The notes beneath the pieces were generated by a model, which worked only from the letters and a program-made list of their open reading frames with translations, did no database searches and was not told the origin of the DNA. This document shows positions 8,709 to 17,737 of a stretch of DNA of 64,000 bases, piece after piece. The stretch's first letter is position 1, and each line of letters opens with the position of its first letter. The DNA comes from Phycisphaerales bacterium (GTDB taxonomy: Bacteria; Planctomycetota; Phycisphaerae; Phycisphaerales; UBA1924). Where the stretch lies: assembly GCA_029260395.1 (NCBI GenBank), contig JAJDDJ010000002.1, positions 1-64,000 on the forward strand, in the 5' to 3' direction. Both the position numbers and the translations under genes were made by a program.

Positions 8709-9701
8709 CTAGGCCGGTTCTGGGGCCTGAACGGGCGTTTCTGGAGCTTGAACCTCTTGGTAGCGCCCGAGCTTGCGGAATCGCTCGAACCGCCTCTGGA
8801 CGAGCGTCTCGGGGGGCACGTCCTTGAGGGCGCGGACCGAGTCCACGACCCAGCGTTCGATTGTGGCTGCGGTCTGGGCGGGGTCGCGGTGAGCCCCTCC
8901 AGCGGGCTCTGGCAGCACCTCCTCGATGATGCCGAGCTTGAGGTTGTCCCGGGCGGTCAGGTGCAGGGCATCGGCGGCGGCCGAGTTGTTCCGCTCATTG
9001 GCCTGCTTCCAGAGGATCGCGGCGCACCCCTCGGGGCTGATGACCGAGTACCACGCGTTGGCGAGCATCGCGACTCGATCGGCCACAGCGATGCCCAGCG
9101 CCCCGCCCGAGCCGCCCTCGCCGATGACCAGGCTCACGATCGGCACCTTGATTACGGACATCTCGCGGAGGTTCACCGCAATGGCCTCTGCTTGGCCGCG
9201 TTTCTCGGCTTCGAGGCCCGGGTACGCGCCGGGCGTATCGACGAACGTGACGATCGGTACGCCGAATTTCTCAGCCAGCTTCATCTTCGCCAGCGCCTTG
9301 CGGTAGCCCTCGGGGTGCGCACAGCCGAAGTGGCAGTCGAGCTTCTCTTGCGTGCTCTTGCCCTTCTGGTGGCCCACCACGAGCACCTTGAACTCGCCGA
9401 TGCGGGCAAAGCCCGTCACGATCGCGGGGTCGTCCCCGTAGCGCCGGTCGCCCGAGAGCTCGGTGAAGTCCCGGCCGAGCATCTTCAGGTAGTCGCGGGT
9501 CTGGGGCCGATTGGGATGCCGCGCCACGCGCACGGTGTTCCACGGGCTGAGGTCGGTGTATAACTCCTTGAGCAGCTTGGACCGCTGCTCACGGAGCGAG
9601 GAAAGCTCGCCGTTGACGCTGCCCGATGCCTCGGCATCGGCGATCTTGCGATCGAGCTCGACGATGGGCTTCTCGAATTCCAGCTGGTAGAACGTGGACA
9701 T
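8709..9701 (-). CDS. accA: Acetyl-CoA carboxylase carboxyltransferase subunit alpha
   Basis: AccA and AccD together move the carboxyl group from biotin to acetyl-CoA, giving malonyl-CoA for fatty-acid synthesis. The 330-residue product has the family N terminus TFYQLEFEKPIVELDRKI, then HPNRPQTRDYLKML, KGKSTQEKLDCHFGCAHPEG, FVDTPGAYPGLEAEKRGQ and the oxyanion-hole segment GEGGSGGALGIAVADRV, followed by SPEGCAAILWK. The ATG at 9701 gives the normal N terminus; an ATG four codons upstream (9713) is an alternative. It is divergent from proC with under 50 bases between them. accD is not in the window. Confidence 0.95.
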   Translation of the reverse strand: MSTFYQLEFEKPIVELDRKIADAEASGSVNGELSSLREQRSKLLKELYTDLSPWNTVRVARHPNRPQTRDYLKMLGRDFTELSGDRRYGDDPAIVTGFARIGEFKVLVVGHQKGKSTQEKLDCHFGCAHPEGYRKALAKMKLAEKFGVPIVTFVDTPGAYPGLEAEKRGQAEAIAVNLREMSVIKVPIVSLVIGEGGSGGALGIAVADRVAMLANAWYSVISPEGCAAILWKQANERNNSAAADALHLTARDNLKLGIIEEVLPEPAGGAHRDPAQTAATIERWVVDSVRALKDVPPETLVQRRFERFRKLGRYQEVQAPETPVQAPEPA

Positions 9702-9748
9702 GGTCGCGGGCATGGTAGGGCGCTCGCAGCCGAGCCCGGGAGTGAGCC

Positions 9749-10615
9749 ATGACCGCACCAAACCCGACCTCGCCCGCTCCGAATAGCCTTCAAAGGCCGC
9801 TACTCTGTATCGGTGGTGGAACGATGGCCAGCGCGGTTGTGCTTGGGGGCATCTCGGCGGGGGCGCTGGATGGGGCACGGGTAAGCGTGGCCGACCACAG
9901 CGAGTCGAAGCTTGCTGCGTTCAAGCAGGCGGGGTGCAAAGTGGCCCCTTCGGCCGCAGCGCTTCTAGCGGGTGCCCCTGCTGACGCGGTGGTCCTGCTG
10001 GCGGTCAAACCTCAGTCACTGGCGGCGTTGGCGACGGAGATGGCTGGGCTGGCCAGCGAGCGCACGGTGCTCTCGATGCTCGCGGGGGTGAGCACAGCGC
10101 AGGTGCGAGCCTCGCTAGGCGGCCGGTGCCGGGTCGTGCGCACCATGCCCAATACCCCGGCCAAGCTCGGCAGAGGCGTGACGGGCATCGTCGCGGGCGA
10201 AGGCGTGAGCGATGCCGACCTTGCGATGGCCCGCACGCTGTTCGAGGCGGTCGGCACGGTCCACATGCTCGCGGACGAATCGCACATGCCGATCTTCACG
10301 CTGCTCTCGGGCTCGGGGCCGGCGTATGTGTTCTACCTCGCTGAGGCGCTCGAGCAAGGGGCGCTCGAACTCGGGCTGCCCGCTGGGCAGGCGAGAGCCA
10401 TCACCGCCGAGATGATCGCGGGGGCGTCGGCCTTGCTCACGCAGTCGGCCCAGTCGCCCGCCGAGCTTCGCGCCTCGGTCACCAGCAAAGCGGGCGTGAC
10501 CGCCGCAGCGATCGGTGAACTCGACCGCGAGCGCGTGATGGATGCGTTCAGCCGGGCGCTGGCTGCGGGCGTGGCGAGGGATGCGGAACTGGCAAATGGC
10601 GTGGGCAGCGCTTAG
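9749..10615 (+). CDS. proC: Pyrroline-5-carboxylate reductase
   Basis: ProC catalyses the last step of proline synthesis, NAD(P)H-dependent reduction of 1-pyrroline-5-carboxylate. The 288-residue product has the Rossmann motif CIGGGTMASAVVLGG at about residue 20, VVLLAVKPQSL, the RTMPNTPAKLGRG loop, and the C-terminal dimer/active-site signature LLSGSGPAYVFYLAEAL followed by TSKAGVTAAAIGELD. The length is typical apart from ~15 extra N-terminal residues. The 3' end overlaps the ABC permease gene by 4 bases, tail to tail. Confidence 0.95.
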   Translation: MTAPNPTSPAPNSLQRPLLCIGGGTMASAVVLGGISAGALDGARVSVADHSESKLAAFKQAGCKVAPSAAALLAGAPADAVVLLAVKPQSLAALATEMAGLASERTVLSMLAGVSTAQVRASLGGRCRVVRTMPNTPAKLGRGVTGIVAGEGVSDADLAMARTLFEAVGTVHMLADESHMPIFTLLSGSGPAYVFYLAEALEQGALELGLPAGQARAITAEMIAGASALLTQSAQSPAELRASVTSKAGVTAAAIGELDRERVMDAFSRALAAGVARDAELANGVGSA

Positions 10616-11772
10616 AAGTCTCGCCTCGCAAAGAGCATCAGGCAGATTCCGAGCACAATCGCTTCAAAGGCAAGTGACGTGCCGAGCACCCAAGTGATCG
10701 ACCGTTTACGAATGATGTCCTGTGCTCGGCGCTGCGCGCGCGGATCGTTCATGGTGCCGAGGAACTGTTCGGGCGTGTCGGTCGTGTCGCCCATGAGCGC
10801 ATCGAGCTCTTCGTCGCTGATGAGGTTGCGTTCGAGCAGCGCGATGGTTTCGCCTGTCTTGGGCAGCAGGGTCTTGGCGATGAAGATGCGGTCCGACCAC
10901 ACACGCCTCTTGGGGATGGCGTCTTGTGCTTCCTGAAGCGATTCCGCGCGGCGGGGGATGCGCTCGTTGACCGCCTCCAGTGTGTTCGCAGCGCCCTCGG
11001 GCAGCGGCTCATCGGCTTCACCCGGTATCGGTTCGCCCTTGCCGCGCATCCGATCGACCGTGCGCTCGGCGATGGCAATCTGGTTGTCCAAACTCTCCTG
11101 AGCATCTTCCAGGCGTATTTCAGAGGCAGCCCGCACGCTCACGAGAATCGCGTCGGCGGCATTAAGCCCGAAGAGCCCAAGCCAGAACAGCAGCGTCAGC
11201 AGCAAGGACGCGATGGTCGACTTGGTGACAAGCCCGAGCAGCACCTGCACGCTGAAAAGGAAACTGAAGAACGCCAGCACGATCGGCACCGCGAGGAACA
11301 ACCCCGGCTGCCATGTTTCGCCGCGGATACCAAGCAGCAGGAAAAAGCCGGAGCAGAACACAACGAGCTGCATTCCCATGAACACGAGGCCCGTGAGGTA
11401 CTTGGTCAGAAAGAGCCTCGTTCGGCTCATGGGCTTGGAGAGCACGGTCTCGATGGAGCCGCTGGCGATGAGGTCAGGGAACATGCCCGCGGTCGAAACG
11501 AGCGCGAGGATGGTCGCGATCCATGTAAGCCAGAGCCCGAGCCCGAAGCTGGTGAACACCGTGAGGTAGAAAAGCTTGGGGCTGATCATGTCGGAGTTCA
11601 CCGGGAACGGCAGCTCGAACCACAGGAATGTGATGCCCTGCTTGTTGATGCCGAGCATGGCGCACACAAGTACCACCAGGGCGCTCAGGACCATCGTGAT
11701 CCAGAAGAGCTTCTTGGCGTTGAGTTCGCGGTAGGCGTCAAGGAAGATCGCGCCGGTTTGCATCAGGATCAT
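10612..11772 (-). CDS. ABC-2 type transporter permease
   Basis: A 386-residue membrane protein paired with the ATPase gene just upstream. The first helix follows AYRELNAKKLFWITMVLS. Further hydrophobic helices are at roughly residues 65-90, 110-130, 145-165, 170-200 and at the C terminus (ITWVLGTSLAFEAIVLGICL). A large non-membrane segment at ~205-345, rich in charged residues, lies between the last two helices. This is the layout of NatB-like ABC-2 permeases. The SKPMSRTRLFLTKYLTG segment is typical of the family. The ATG overlaps the ATPase stop (ATGA). The substrate is not deducible. Confidence 0.85.
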   Translation of the reverse strand: MILMQTGAIFLDAYRELNAKKLFWITMVLSALVVLVCAMLGINKQGITFLWFELPFPVNSDMISPKLFYLTVFTSFGLGLWLTWIATILALVSTAGMFPDLIASGSIETVLSKPMSRTRLFLTKYLTGLVFMGMQLVVFCSGFFLLLGIRGETWQPGLFLAVPIVLAFFSFLFSVQVLLGLVTKSTIASLLLTLLFWLGLFGLNAADAILVSVRAASEIRLEDAQESLDNQIAIAERTVDRMRGKGEPIPGEADEPLPEGAANTLEAVNERIPRRAESLQEAQDAIPKRRVWSDRIFIAKTLLPKTGETIALLERNLISDEELDALMGDTTDTPEQFLGTMNDPRAQRRAQDIIRKRSITWVLGTSLAFEAIVLGICLMLFARRDF

Positions 11773-12731
11773 GGCCTGGCCTCCATGTGCATTCGGCTGT
11801 GCTTGTTAGGCCCAGCGCCGGGGCCCGAGTCTTCGCCCACTGCATCTAGGAACAACTGTTCGAGTGAGGGCCTGTACGCGCGCACCCCCTTGACGACGAT
11901 CTGGCTGGCGCGGAGGCAATCGATCACGGGCTGGATCCGATTTGGGTCCTCGGTCGGGATGCTCGCGATGCCGGCTTCGACGCTCACGCCTTCCATCCCC
12001 GCGAGCAGCGCGGCGGCGCTTTGGTCATCACCGACGAAGCTGACTTCGTATCGGCGGTGGGGCTCGGTCAGGTCGTCCAGCGAGCCCTGCTGACGGACCT
12101 CGCCCTGCACCATGATCGCGACGCGGTCGCAGACCATCTCAAGCTCGCTCAGCAGGTGGCTGTTGATGAGCACGGTCTTGCCCCGGTCGCGGATGGTGCG
12201 GACGACATCACGGATGTCCTTTCGGCCCACGGGGTCGACGCCGTCGGTGGGCTCGTCCATCAAGATCAGATCGGGGTCGTTGATCATCGCCTGCGCGATG
12301 CCGACGCGCTGACGCATGCCCTTGGAGTACTGCTTGATCTTGGTGTCGGCCCACCGGCCCATGCCCACGAGGTCGAGCATCTCGCCGATGCGGCGTTTGC
12401 GTTCGGCTCTGGGCGTGCCCGCGAGAGCACCGAAGTAATCGACGATCTGCGCGCCGGTCAGGTACTCGGGGAAACGGTGGTGCTCGGGCAGGTAGCCAAC
12501 GTTGGCGAGCGTGGCCTTGTGCCCGATGGGCTTGCCGAGCATGGTGCCCTGGCACTTGGTGGGGCTGATGACGGTCATGAGAATCTTGACGAGGGTGGAC
12601 TTGCCCGCGCCGTTGGGCCCGAGGAGGCCGAAGACCTCGCCCCGCTCGACGCGCATGTCCACGCCGCGCAGGGCATGGATCTTGCCCCGGTACATCTTCT
12701 CGACCTGCTGTACGTCAATGGCTGCGGTCAT
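11769..12731 (-). CDS. ABC transporter ATP-binding protein
   Basis: A 320-residue ABC ATPase of the CcmA/NatA type. Walker A is GPNGAGKST near residue 40, the signature is YSKGMRQRVGIAQAM, Walker B is LILMDEPTDGVDP, and the switch His is in INSHLLSELE. A C-terminal ~90-residue region follows the nucleotide-binding domain, as in exporters of this class. It overlaps the permease gene by 4 bases, so the two form one ABC-2 exporter unit. The upstream methyltransferase gene ends 45 bases before the ATG in the same direction and may be co-transcribed. Confidence 0.92.
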   Translation of the reverse strand: MTAAIDVQQVEKMYRGKIHALRGVDMRVERGEVFGLLGPNGAGKSTLVKILMTVISPTKCQGTMLGKPIGHKATLANVGYLPEHHRFPEYLTGAQIVDYFGALAGTPRAERKRRIGEMLDLVGMGRWADTKIKQYSKGMRQRVGIAQAMINDPDLILMDEPTDGVDPVGRKDIRDVVRTIRDRGKTVLINSHLLSELEMVCDRVAIMVQGEVRQQGSLDDLTEPHRRYEVSFVGDDQSAAALLAGMEGVSVEAGIASIPTEDPNRIQPVIDCLRASQIVVKGVRAYRPSLEQLFLDAVGEDSGPGAGPNKHSRMHMEARP

Positions 12732-12776
12732 CGCTGGTCCGTTCTCGTCGTGGTGTGCGGGGATGAATCAGACAGG

Positions 12777-13427
12777 CTAGCCGGGCCGCTGGGCCACGAT
12801 GTGGAACATGTGCCAGTGCTTGTGGTTGTCGGAGGCATCGCTTCCCTCTCGTTCTTCCTCGTCGAAGTGTTCGAGTTTCAGCCCATCGAACAGCGACTCG
12901 GTTTGGGAGCGTGTGAAATGGCTGCGATCGGCGATGCTGGCCCATGAATCGCGGTCGCCGAAGATCTGGCCCGCGAACCGCCCGCCCGGCTTGATGGCAG
13001 CGCGGATCGCGGCCCACAGCGCGTCGAAGTGTTCGGGCGGGCAGAACGGCAGCGAGAAGCTTGCGGAGATCAGGTCGGCTGGCAGCAACTCGGTCATTCC
13101 CTCGAAGAGCCGCATCTGCATGGTGAGGCGGTCGGTGTGGACGAGGTCGTCCCGGCTCACCAGCCTTCGGATGCCGTCGGGGTGGCCGTCGATCGCGAGC
13201 ACGCGCCAGCCCCTGCGTAGCAGTTCGGCGGTGTCTCGGCCCTCGCCGCACCCGAGGTCGATGGCGAAGCGAACCTCGCTATCGGGCTCGGCATCGAAGG
13301 CATCGAGCGCCTGAGTGAGCGTGGAGCGTGGCTCGCCGCCCGCGACGCGGTCGAAGTAGGTGGGCCAGTCCCGCGTGCTCGCGGGAATCCACGCGGGGCC
13401 GGGTTTCGAAGCGGGGGGCGTGGTCAT
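12777..13427 (-). CDS. Class I SAM-dependent methyltransferase (TehB-like)
   Basis: The 216-residue product has a Rossmann-like methyltransferase core: motif I is AIDLGCGEGRDTAELLRRG, motif II LAIDGHPDGIRRL, then SASFSLPFCPPE and LKPGG-like IKPGGRFAGQIFGDRDSW. The N-terminal TRDWPTYFDRVAGG and the overall arrangement resemble the tellurite/thiopurine methyltransferase group (TehB-like). The substrate is unknown. The gene reads toward the ABC exporter pair; proximity to them may be functional but nothing in the sequence proves it. Confidence 0.82.
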   Translation of the reverse strand: MTTPPASKPGPAWIPASTRDWPTYFDRVAGGEPRSTLTQALDAFDAEPDSEVRFAIDLGCGEGRDTAELLRRGWRVLAIDGHPDGIRRLVSRDDLVHTDRLTMQMRLFEGMTELLPADLISASFSLPFCPPEHFDALWAAIRAAIKPGGRFAGQIFGDRDSWASIADRSHFTRSQTESLFDGLKLEHFDEEEREGSDASDNHKHWHMFHIVAQRPG

Positions 13428-13494
13428 GGTGTGCTCAGGGTGTGCTCATGGTGCGGGCGTCTCGTGCATCGCAAACAGGATAGGGTGACGGGCA

Positions 13495-15588
13495 ATGTAC
13501 CCGGATGTGCGCTCATTCGTGAAGGCTCTGGAAGCAGCGGGTGAGCTTGTGCGCATCGCTGAGCCCATCGACCCGGTGCTCGAAATCGCGGCACTGGCCG
13601 ACCGCGTGTCGCGGACCGCGCGCGCGCCGAGCCCGCCGTCGGCTGCGACGCGAGCGACCGACCCACGGTCCTACGACGCGGGCGGGCCTGCATTGCTCAT
13701 CGAGCGGCCGGTGGGCTCGGACTATCCGGTGCTGATCAACGCTTACGGGAGCTATCGACGGATGGAGATGGCGCTCGGTCTTGGCTCGGGCGGGCTGGAG
13801 GCGCTGGCTGGGCGCATCGGTGAGCTGGCCAAACCCGAGCCGCCCCGGTCGCTGGCTGAGGCACTGGCCAAGGCCAAGCAGTTCGCGCCGCTTCTGAAGA
13901 TCGGACCCAAGCGTGCGCGCGGCACGGGCACGTGCCAAGAAGTGATCGAGCGCGGCGACGACATCGACCTGACTCGCTGGCCGATCTTGCGGTGCTGGCC
14001 ATTGGACGGTGACTACGAAGCTGTCGGCTACCCAGCGGGCATCAACGACGGTGTGCCCGGGCTGGGCCACCCAACGATAGATGGCGATGAATGGGACGCG
14101 CGGTTCCGAGGGCGGTTCATCACGCTCGCCGGGATCCACACGATCCACGCGGACGACCGCAACGAGAAGAAGCCAGCGAGCCACAACATCGGGATGTACC
14201 GCGTGCAACTGCTCGGCAAGAACCGCGTGGCGATGCACTGGCACATGCACCACGACGGCGCGCGCCACTGGCGTTCATGGAAGAAGCTCGGCGAGCCGAT
14301 GCCCGTGGCAATTGTGCTAGGGGGCCCGAGCGTGCTGCCTTACGCCGCGACCGCGCCCTTGCCGCCGGGCATCAGCGAGCTGCTGATGGCCGGCTTTCTC
14401 GGTGGGCGCGGTGTGCGCATGGTGCGAGGCGTGAGTGTGCCGATCTGGGTGCCCGCGGGCGCGGAGATGGTCATCGAGGGCTACGCGAGCACCGACGCGG
14501 GCGTGATCGGCTGGGACCCGCGAAACACCGATGAGCCGCTCGGACCGGGGGCTGTGTTTGAGGGGCCGTTCGGCGACCACACCGGGTTCTATTCGATGCC
14601 GGACCGCTACCCGGTTGTTGAGGTCAGCGCGGTGACCCGGCGCGCAAGCCCGATCTATCCGACGACGGTCGTGGGCCCGCCGCCGCAGGAGGATTACTTC
14701 CTGGGCAAGACGACCGAGCGTGTGTTCTTGCCTCTGCTCAAGGTGCTGATCCCGGACATCGAGGACTACGACCTGCCGATGTTCGGGGCGTTCCACAACT
14801 GCGCGCAGTTGCAGGTTGAGAAGCACTACCCGCTGCACGCCCGCAAGGTGATGCACGCGGTGTGGGGCGCGGGGCAGATGGCGTGGACCAAGACGATCTT
14901 TGTGGTCGGACAGGACGTGGACGTGCACGACGGCGCTGCCGTGCTGCGGGCCGCGAGCCAGTGGTGCGACCCGGCGAGAGACATCGAGCGAGTCAACGGC
15001 CCGCTAGACATCCTCGACCACGCAGCACCAAGGCTCGGCGCGGGCACCAAGATCGGGTTTGATTGCACGCCCAAGATTGAAGGCGAGCAGGCGGGCAGCG
15101 TGCGCGAGTTGGCGACCGCGCCCCGGCGGTGGGTCAATGGCGAAGACGCTGAGCAATATCTGCAGGCGGTTGGCGCGGTGGACGGCGTGCGCTCGGCCGC
15201 GATGCCCGAGGCAGCGCCGGGGTGGTTGTTTGTGTCCGCCGAGAATTCGTCGCAGCCCGGCTTTGGCCGCACGGTGCGGGACCGGGTGCTGGCGGTCGAG
15301 TGTGAGGCCCCGCCGCCGTTCGTGGTCGTGGTGGGAGAGCACACCAATCCCGGCGATGCGGACCGGGTGCTGTTCGAGTGGATGGCCCATGCCGACGCTG
15401 GCCGTGATGCAGTGGTGGTCGACCACCCAACCGGCGGCAGGCTTGGTGTGGACGCGACGCCCAAGACGGAGGCCGACGGATCGAGTCGCGACCCTGTGCG
15501 TGCTTGGCCTCCTGCGATGGTGCCCGACTCCGATGCCGCAGCGAAGATCGAGGCGATGTGGCCGGGGCTGGGGATCAGGGAGCGGTAA
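13495..15588 (+). CDS. UbiD family (prenylated-FMN) decarboxylase
   Basis: A 697-residue protein of the UbiD family, which decarboxylates aromatic or unsaturated acids using prenylated FMN. Family features include the N terminus YPDVRSFVKALEAAGELVRI, the central HNIGMYRVQLLGKNRVAMHW and HMHHDGARHW segments, VAIVLGGPSVLPYAATAPLP, and FGDHTGFYSMPDRYPV. In bacteria without ubiquinone such proteins may act in the futalosine menaquinone pathway, but that role is inference because no other mqn gene is visible here. It is longer than E. coli UbiD (~500), with an insertion of ~35 residues near residue 40 and a C-terminal extension. No partner UbiX flavin prenyltransferase is adjacent. Confidence 0.88.
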   Translation: MYPDVRSFVKALEAAGELVRIAEPIDPVLEIAALADRVSRTARAPSPPSAATRATDPRSYDAGGPALLIERPVGSDYPVLINAYGSYRRMEMALGLGSGGLEALAGRIGELAKPEPPRSLAEALAKAKQFAPLLKIGPKRARGTGTCQEVIERGDDIDLTRWPILRCWPLDGDYEAVGYPAGINDGVPGLGHPTIDGDEWDARFRGRFITLAGIHTIHADDRNEKKPASHNIGMYRVQLLGKNRVAMHWHMHHDGARHWRSWKKLGEPMPVAIVLGGPSVLPYAATAPLPPGISELLMAGFLGGRGVRMVRGVSVPIWVPAGAEMVIEGYASTDAGVIGWDPRNTDEPLGPGAVFEGPFGDHTGFYSMPDRYPVVEVSAVTRRASPIYPTTVVGPPPQEDYFLGKTTERVFLPLLKVLIPDIEDYDLPMFGAFHNCAQLQVEKHYPLHARKVMHAVWGAGQMAWTKTIFVVGQDVDVHDGAAVLRAASQWCDPARDIERVNGPLDILDHAAPRLGAGTKIGFDCTPKIEGEQAGSVRELATAPRRWVNGEDAEQYLQAVGAVDGVRSAAMPEAAPGWLFVSAENSSQPGFGRTVRDRVLAVECEAPPPFVVVVGEHTNPGDADRVLFEWMAHADAGRDAVVVDHPTGGRLGVDATPKTEADGSSRDPVRAWPPAMVPDSDAAAKIEAMWPGLGIRER

Positions 15589-15609
15589 GCCGGCGGGATA
15601 CTGTTGGCC

Positions 15610-16059
15610 ATGAAAGCAATCGTGCTGGCGATCGCGGCTGGGCTGTGCTGGGGCGTGGGCGAAGTGTTTACCAAGTCCGTGCTGCACACGGGCAAGGTGG
15701 GGCCGATGACCGCCGCGGCGGTGCGCACGCTGGCGGCGCTGCCCGTGCTGTGGCTCGTGCAATGGCTCATGGTCAGCGGGCTCAAGAGCGAGCCGGCCGA
15801 CTGGCACAGAGCGGGCGGGGGAATCCTGGCCAAGCTGGTGCTCGGCTCAGGCATCATCGCGGGAGGGGCAGCGCTGGCGTTCTTCTACAGCGCTCTCAAG
15901 TTCGGCGAGATCTCGAAAGTCAAGCCGATCGCGTTCAGCGTGGCGCCGCTGGTGGGCGTGCTGCTCGGGTGGTTGGTGCTGGGCGAGAGCATGACGCCGA
16001 GGAAGCTGGCGGGGGTGGCGATGGTGGTCGCGGGCGTGGTGGCGCTGGCGGGTGCGTGA
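15610..16059 (+). CDS. Single-domain EamA/DMT-type membrane protein
   Basis: A 149-residue protein with about five hydrophobic helices. The start MKAIVLAIAAGLCWGVGEVF, the central helix of roughly residues 70-95, and the conserved end VKPIAFSVAPLVGVLLG...GESMTPRKLAGVAMVVAGV match one EamA repeat of drug/metabolite transporters. Full transporters have two repeats, so this probably works as a homodimer or with a partner. It starts 21 bases after the UbiD-type gene in the same direction. The ATG at 15610 is preferred over the TTG two codons upstream. Confidence 0.8.
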   Translation: MKAIVLAIAAGLCWGVGEVFTKSVLHTGKVGPMTAAAVRTLAALPVLWLVQWLMVSGLKSEPADWHRAGGGILAKLVLGSGIIAGGAALAFFYSALKFGEISKVKPIAFSVAPLVGVLLGWLVLGESMTPRKLAGVAMVVAGVVALAGA

Positions 16060-16134
16060 TTCGGGTGGCGTGGGCACAAGAAGTGCGACGTTGCGTTCGC
16101 AGTCCGAGCTGTCGATATCGAGTGTGCGAACGCT

Positions 16135-16878
16135 CTACGGTACTTCACGGTTGTAGATGACTGGCATCTGGCCAACCCATCGAGCCCAGGTGCTGTGATC
16201 AGTGGCAAGTTCGGTCATGAAATGCGCCGCGTTGATCCGACTGGTCTTGCCCGGATTGAAAATTGCACTTCGGGTCGGCGCTGGGTGCGCATCGTGAGGC
16301 GTGACGTCATCCTCGTTGATCAGCGTGTCCGGGCGCACAATGGCCCACTGGTTGCCGGTGCTTGTTTGACCCGCTTCGGTTCGTAGAAACTCCATCGCTG
16401 TCTCGTTGTCTGCGTGTGGCGGCAGCAGTGTTCGAATCGCTCTGACCACGACCCGTTGAGCGATGGATACAGCCTCTCGCGTGTCGCGATTTCGGCACCC
16501 GGTGCTGCTCATCAACACAAAGCGAACCGGGCGGTCTGGCTCGGTTGCTTGCACGGTTCGCCAAAGTCGGCGAGTGGAGCGTGCCACGAGTCGCCATGGC
16601 GGACCAAAGATCCCGCGCCAGCTCACTGAGTGCCCGAGACAAGAGATGATCGCATCGCACCCGTGGACTTGCTGAGACAAGTCTGCATCGTTCATACTGA
16701 GCACGGTTCCTTCGACCACTGTCGCGTTCGTATGCGTGCGCACAGTCTCAGGGAGTTTCTCCGGACTGCGCGCAACAATTCTGACGCGGTGCCCGCGGTC
16801 GAGCAGCAATCGGACAACATGCCGCCCGGTCGCGCCCGTTCCGCCGACAATGAGAATCGTCGATGTCCCCGCGGTCAT
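16135..16878 (-). CDS. NAD(P)-binding atypical short-chain dehydrogenase
   Basis: The 247-residue product starts with a Rossmann motif, ILIVGGTGATGRHVVRLLLD, in the GGxGxxG form of atypical SDR (NmrA/NAD(P)H-binding) proteins. Later features are RIVARSPEKLPE, CDAIISCLGHS, and RFVLMSSTGC. The classical SDR Tyr-x-x-x-Lys catalytic pair is not obvious, so it may be a redox sensor or an isomerase rather than a standard dehydrogenase. It follows fabG by 61 bases in the same direction and could be the last gene of that operon. The function is unassigned. Confidence 0.8.
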   Translation of the reverse strand: MTAGTSTILIVGGTGATGRHVVRLLLDRGHRVRIVARSPEKLPETVRTHTNATVVEGTVLSMNDADLSQQVHGCDAIISCLGHSVSWRGIFGPPWRLVARSTRRLWRTVQATEPDRPVRFVLMSSTGCRNRDTREAVSIAQRVVVRAIRTLLPPHADNETAMEFLRTEAGQTSTGNQWAIVRPDTLINEDDVTPHDAHPAPTRSAIFNPGKTSRINAAHFMTELATDHSTWARWVGQMPVIYNREVP

Positions 16879-16939
16879 GCGCCGGCCTCCTCTGGCTCAT
16901 CAGAGATCTACGCGTCTGCGCGAGGAGCATGGAGCCCGA

Positions 16940-17686
16940 TCAGCACATCGTCAGGCCGCCGTCGACGGCGATGGTCTGGCCGGTGAGAAATCCGGCCTCG
17001 TCGCTGGTGACGTAACTGACCGCAGCGGCGATGTCTTCGGGCTCGCCTAGGCGGGGCACGGCCATCGTTTTTTTGAGCTGCTCGGTGACGGCTTCGGGCA
17101 GGCCCGAGGTCATGTCGGTCTGGATGAAGCCGGGCGCGACCACGTTGGCGGTGATGCCCTTGGAGCCCAGTTCGCGGGCGACGGTCTTGGTGAAGCCGAC
17201 GAGGGCGGACTTGGCGGCGGCGTAGTTGGCCTGGCCCGCGTTGCCCACGAGCCCGCTGGTCGAGGCGATGTTGACGATGCGGCCAAAGCGGCCCTTCATC
17301 ATCGCGCGGGCGGCGGCCCGAGTAGCCACAAACGCGCTGGTCAGGTTGATGCGGATGACATCGTCCCAGTCCTGGTCGCTCATGCGCAGCAGCAGGCCGT
17401 CGCGGGTGATGCCCGCGTTGTTGACGAGCACGTCAAGCCGGCCCTGGTCGGTGACGACCTTGGCGATGGCCTCGGCGAAGGACGCCGAGTCGCCGACATC
17501 GACGGCGATGGCGCTCGCGCTGAGGCCCTGGCTCTTGAACTCGGCGGCGAGGGTTTCGAGCGCATCGAGCGAGCGGGCCGCGAGCACAACGTGGCGGCCA
17601 TCAGAAGCGAGGCGGTGGGCGATGGCTTTGCCGATGCCCCGGCTGGCACCGGTGACGAGCGCGACGCGCTGGGTCGTTTCGGTCAT
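16940..17686 (-). CDS. fabG: 3-oxoacyl-[acyl-carrier-protein] reductase
   Basis: FabG reduces 3-oxoacyl-ACP with NADPH in fatty-acid elongation. The 248-residue protein has TGASRGIGKAIAHRLA at the N terminus, NNAGITRDGLLLRM, the catalytic Ser-Tyr-Lys set in NIASTSGLVGNAGQANYAAAK, VAPGFIQTDMT, and a C-terminal GFLTGQTIAVDGG. The length and motifs are those of canonical FabG. It lies in the leftward fatty-acid cluster with rpmF, plsX, fabH and fabD, but is separated from fabD by a lipoprotein gene. No acpP is found after it. Confidence 0.95.
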   Translation of the reverse strand: MTETTQRVALVTGASRGIGKAIAHRLASDGRHVVLAARSLDALETLAAEFKSQGLSASAIAVDVGDSASFAEAIAKVVTDQGRLDVLVNNAGITRDGLLLRMSDQDWDDVIRINLTSAFVATRAAARAMMKGRFGRIVNIASTSGLVGNAGQANYAAAKSALVGFTKTVARELGSKGITANVVAPGFIQTDMTSGLPEAVTEQLKKTMAVPRLGEPEDIAAAVSYVTSDEAGFLTGQTIAVDGGLTMC

Positions 17687-17737
17687 GGGGGTCCTTGGTT
17701 GAAGGCGCGAACGAACAAGTCGGGGTGTCGAGAGGGC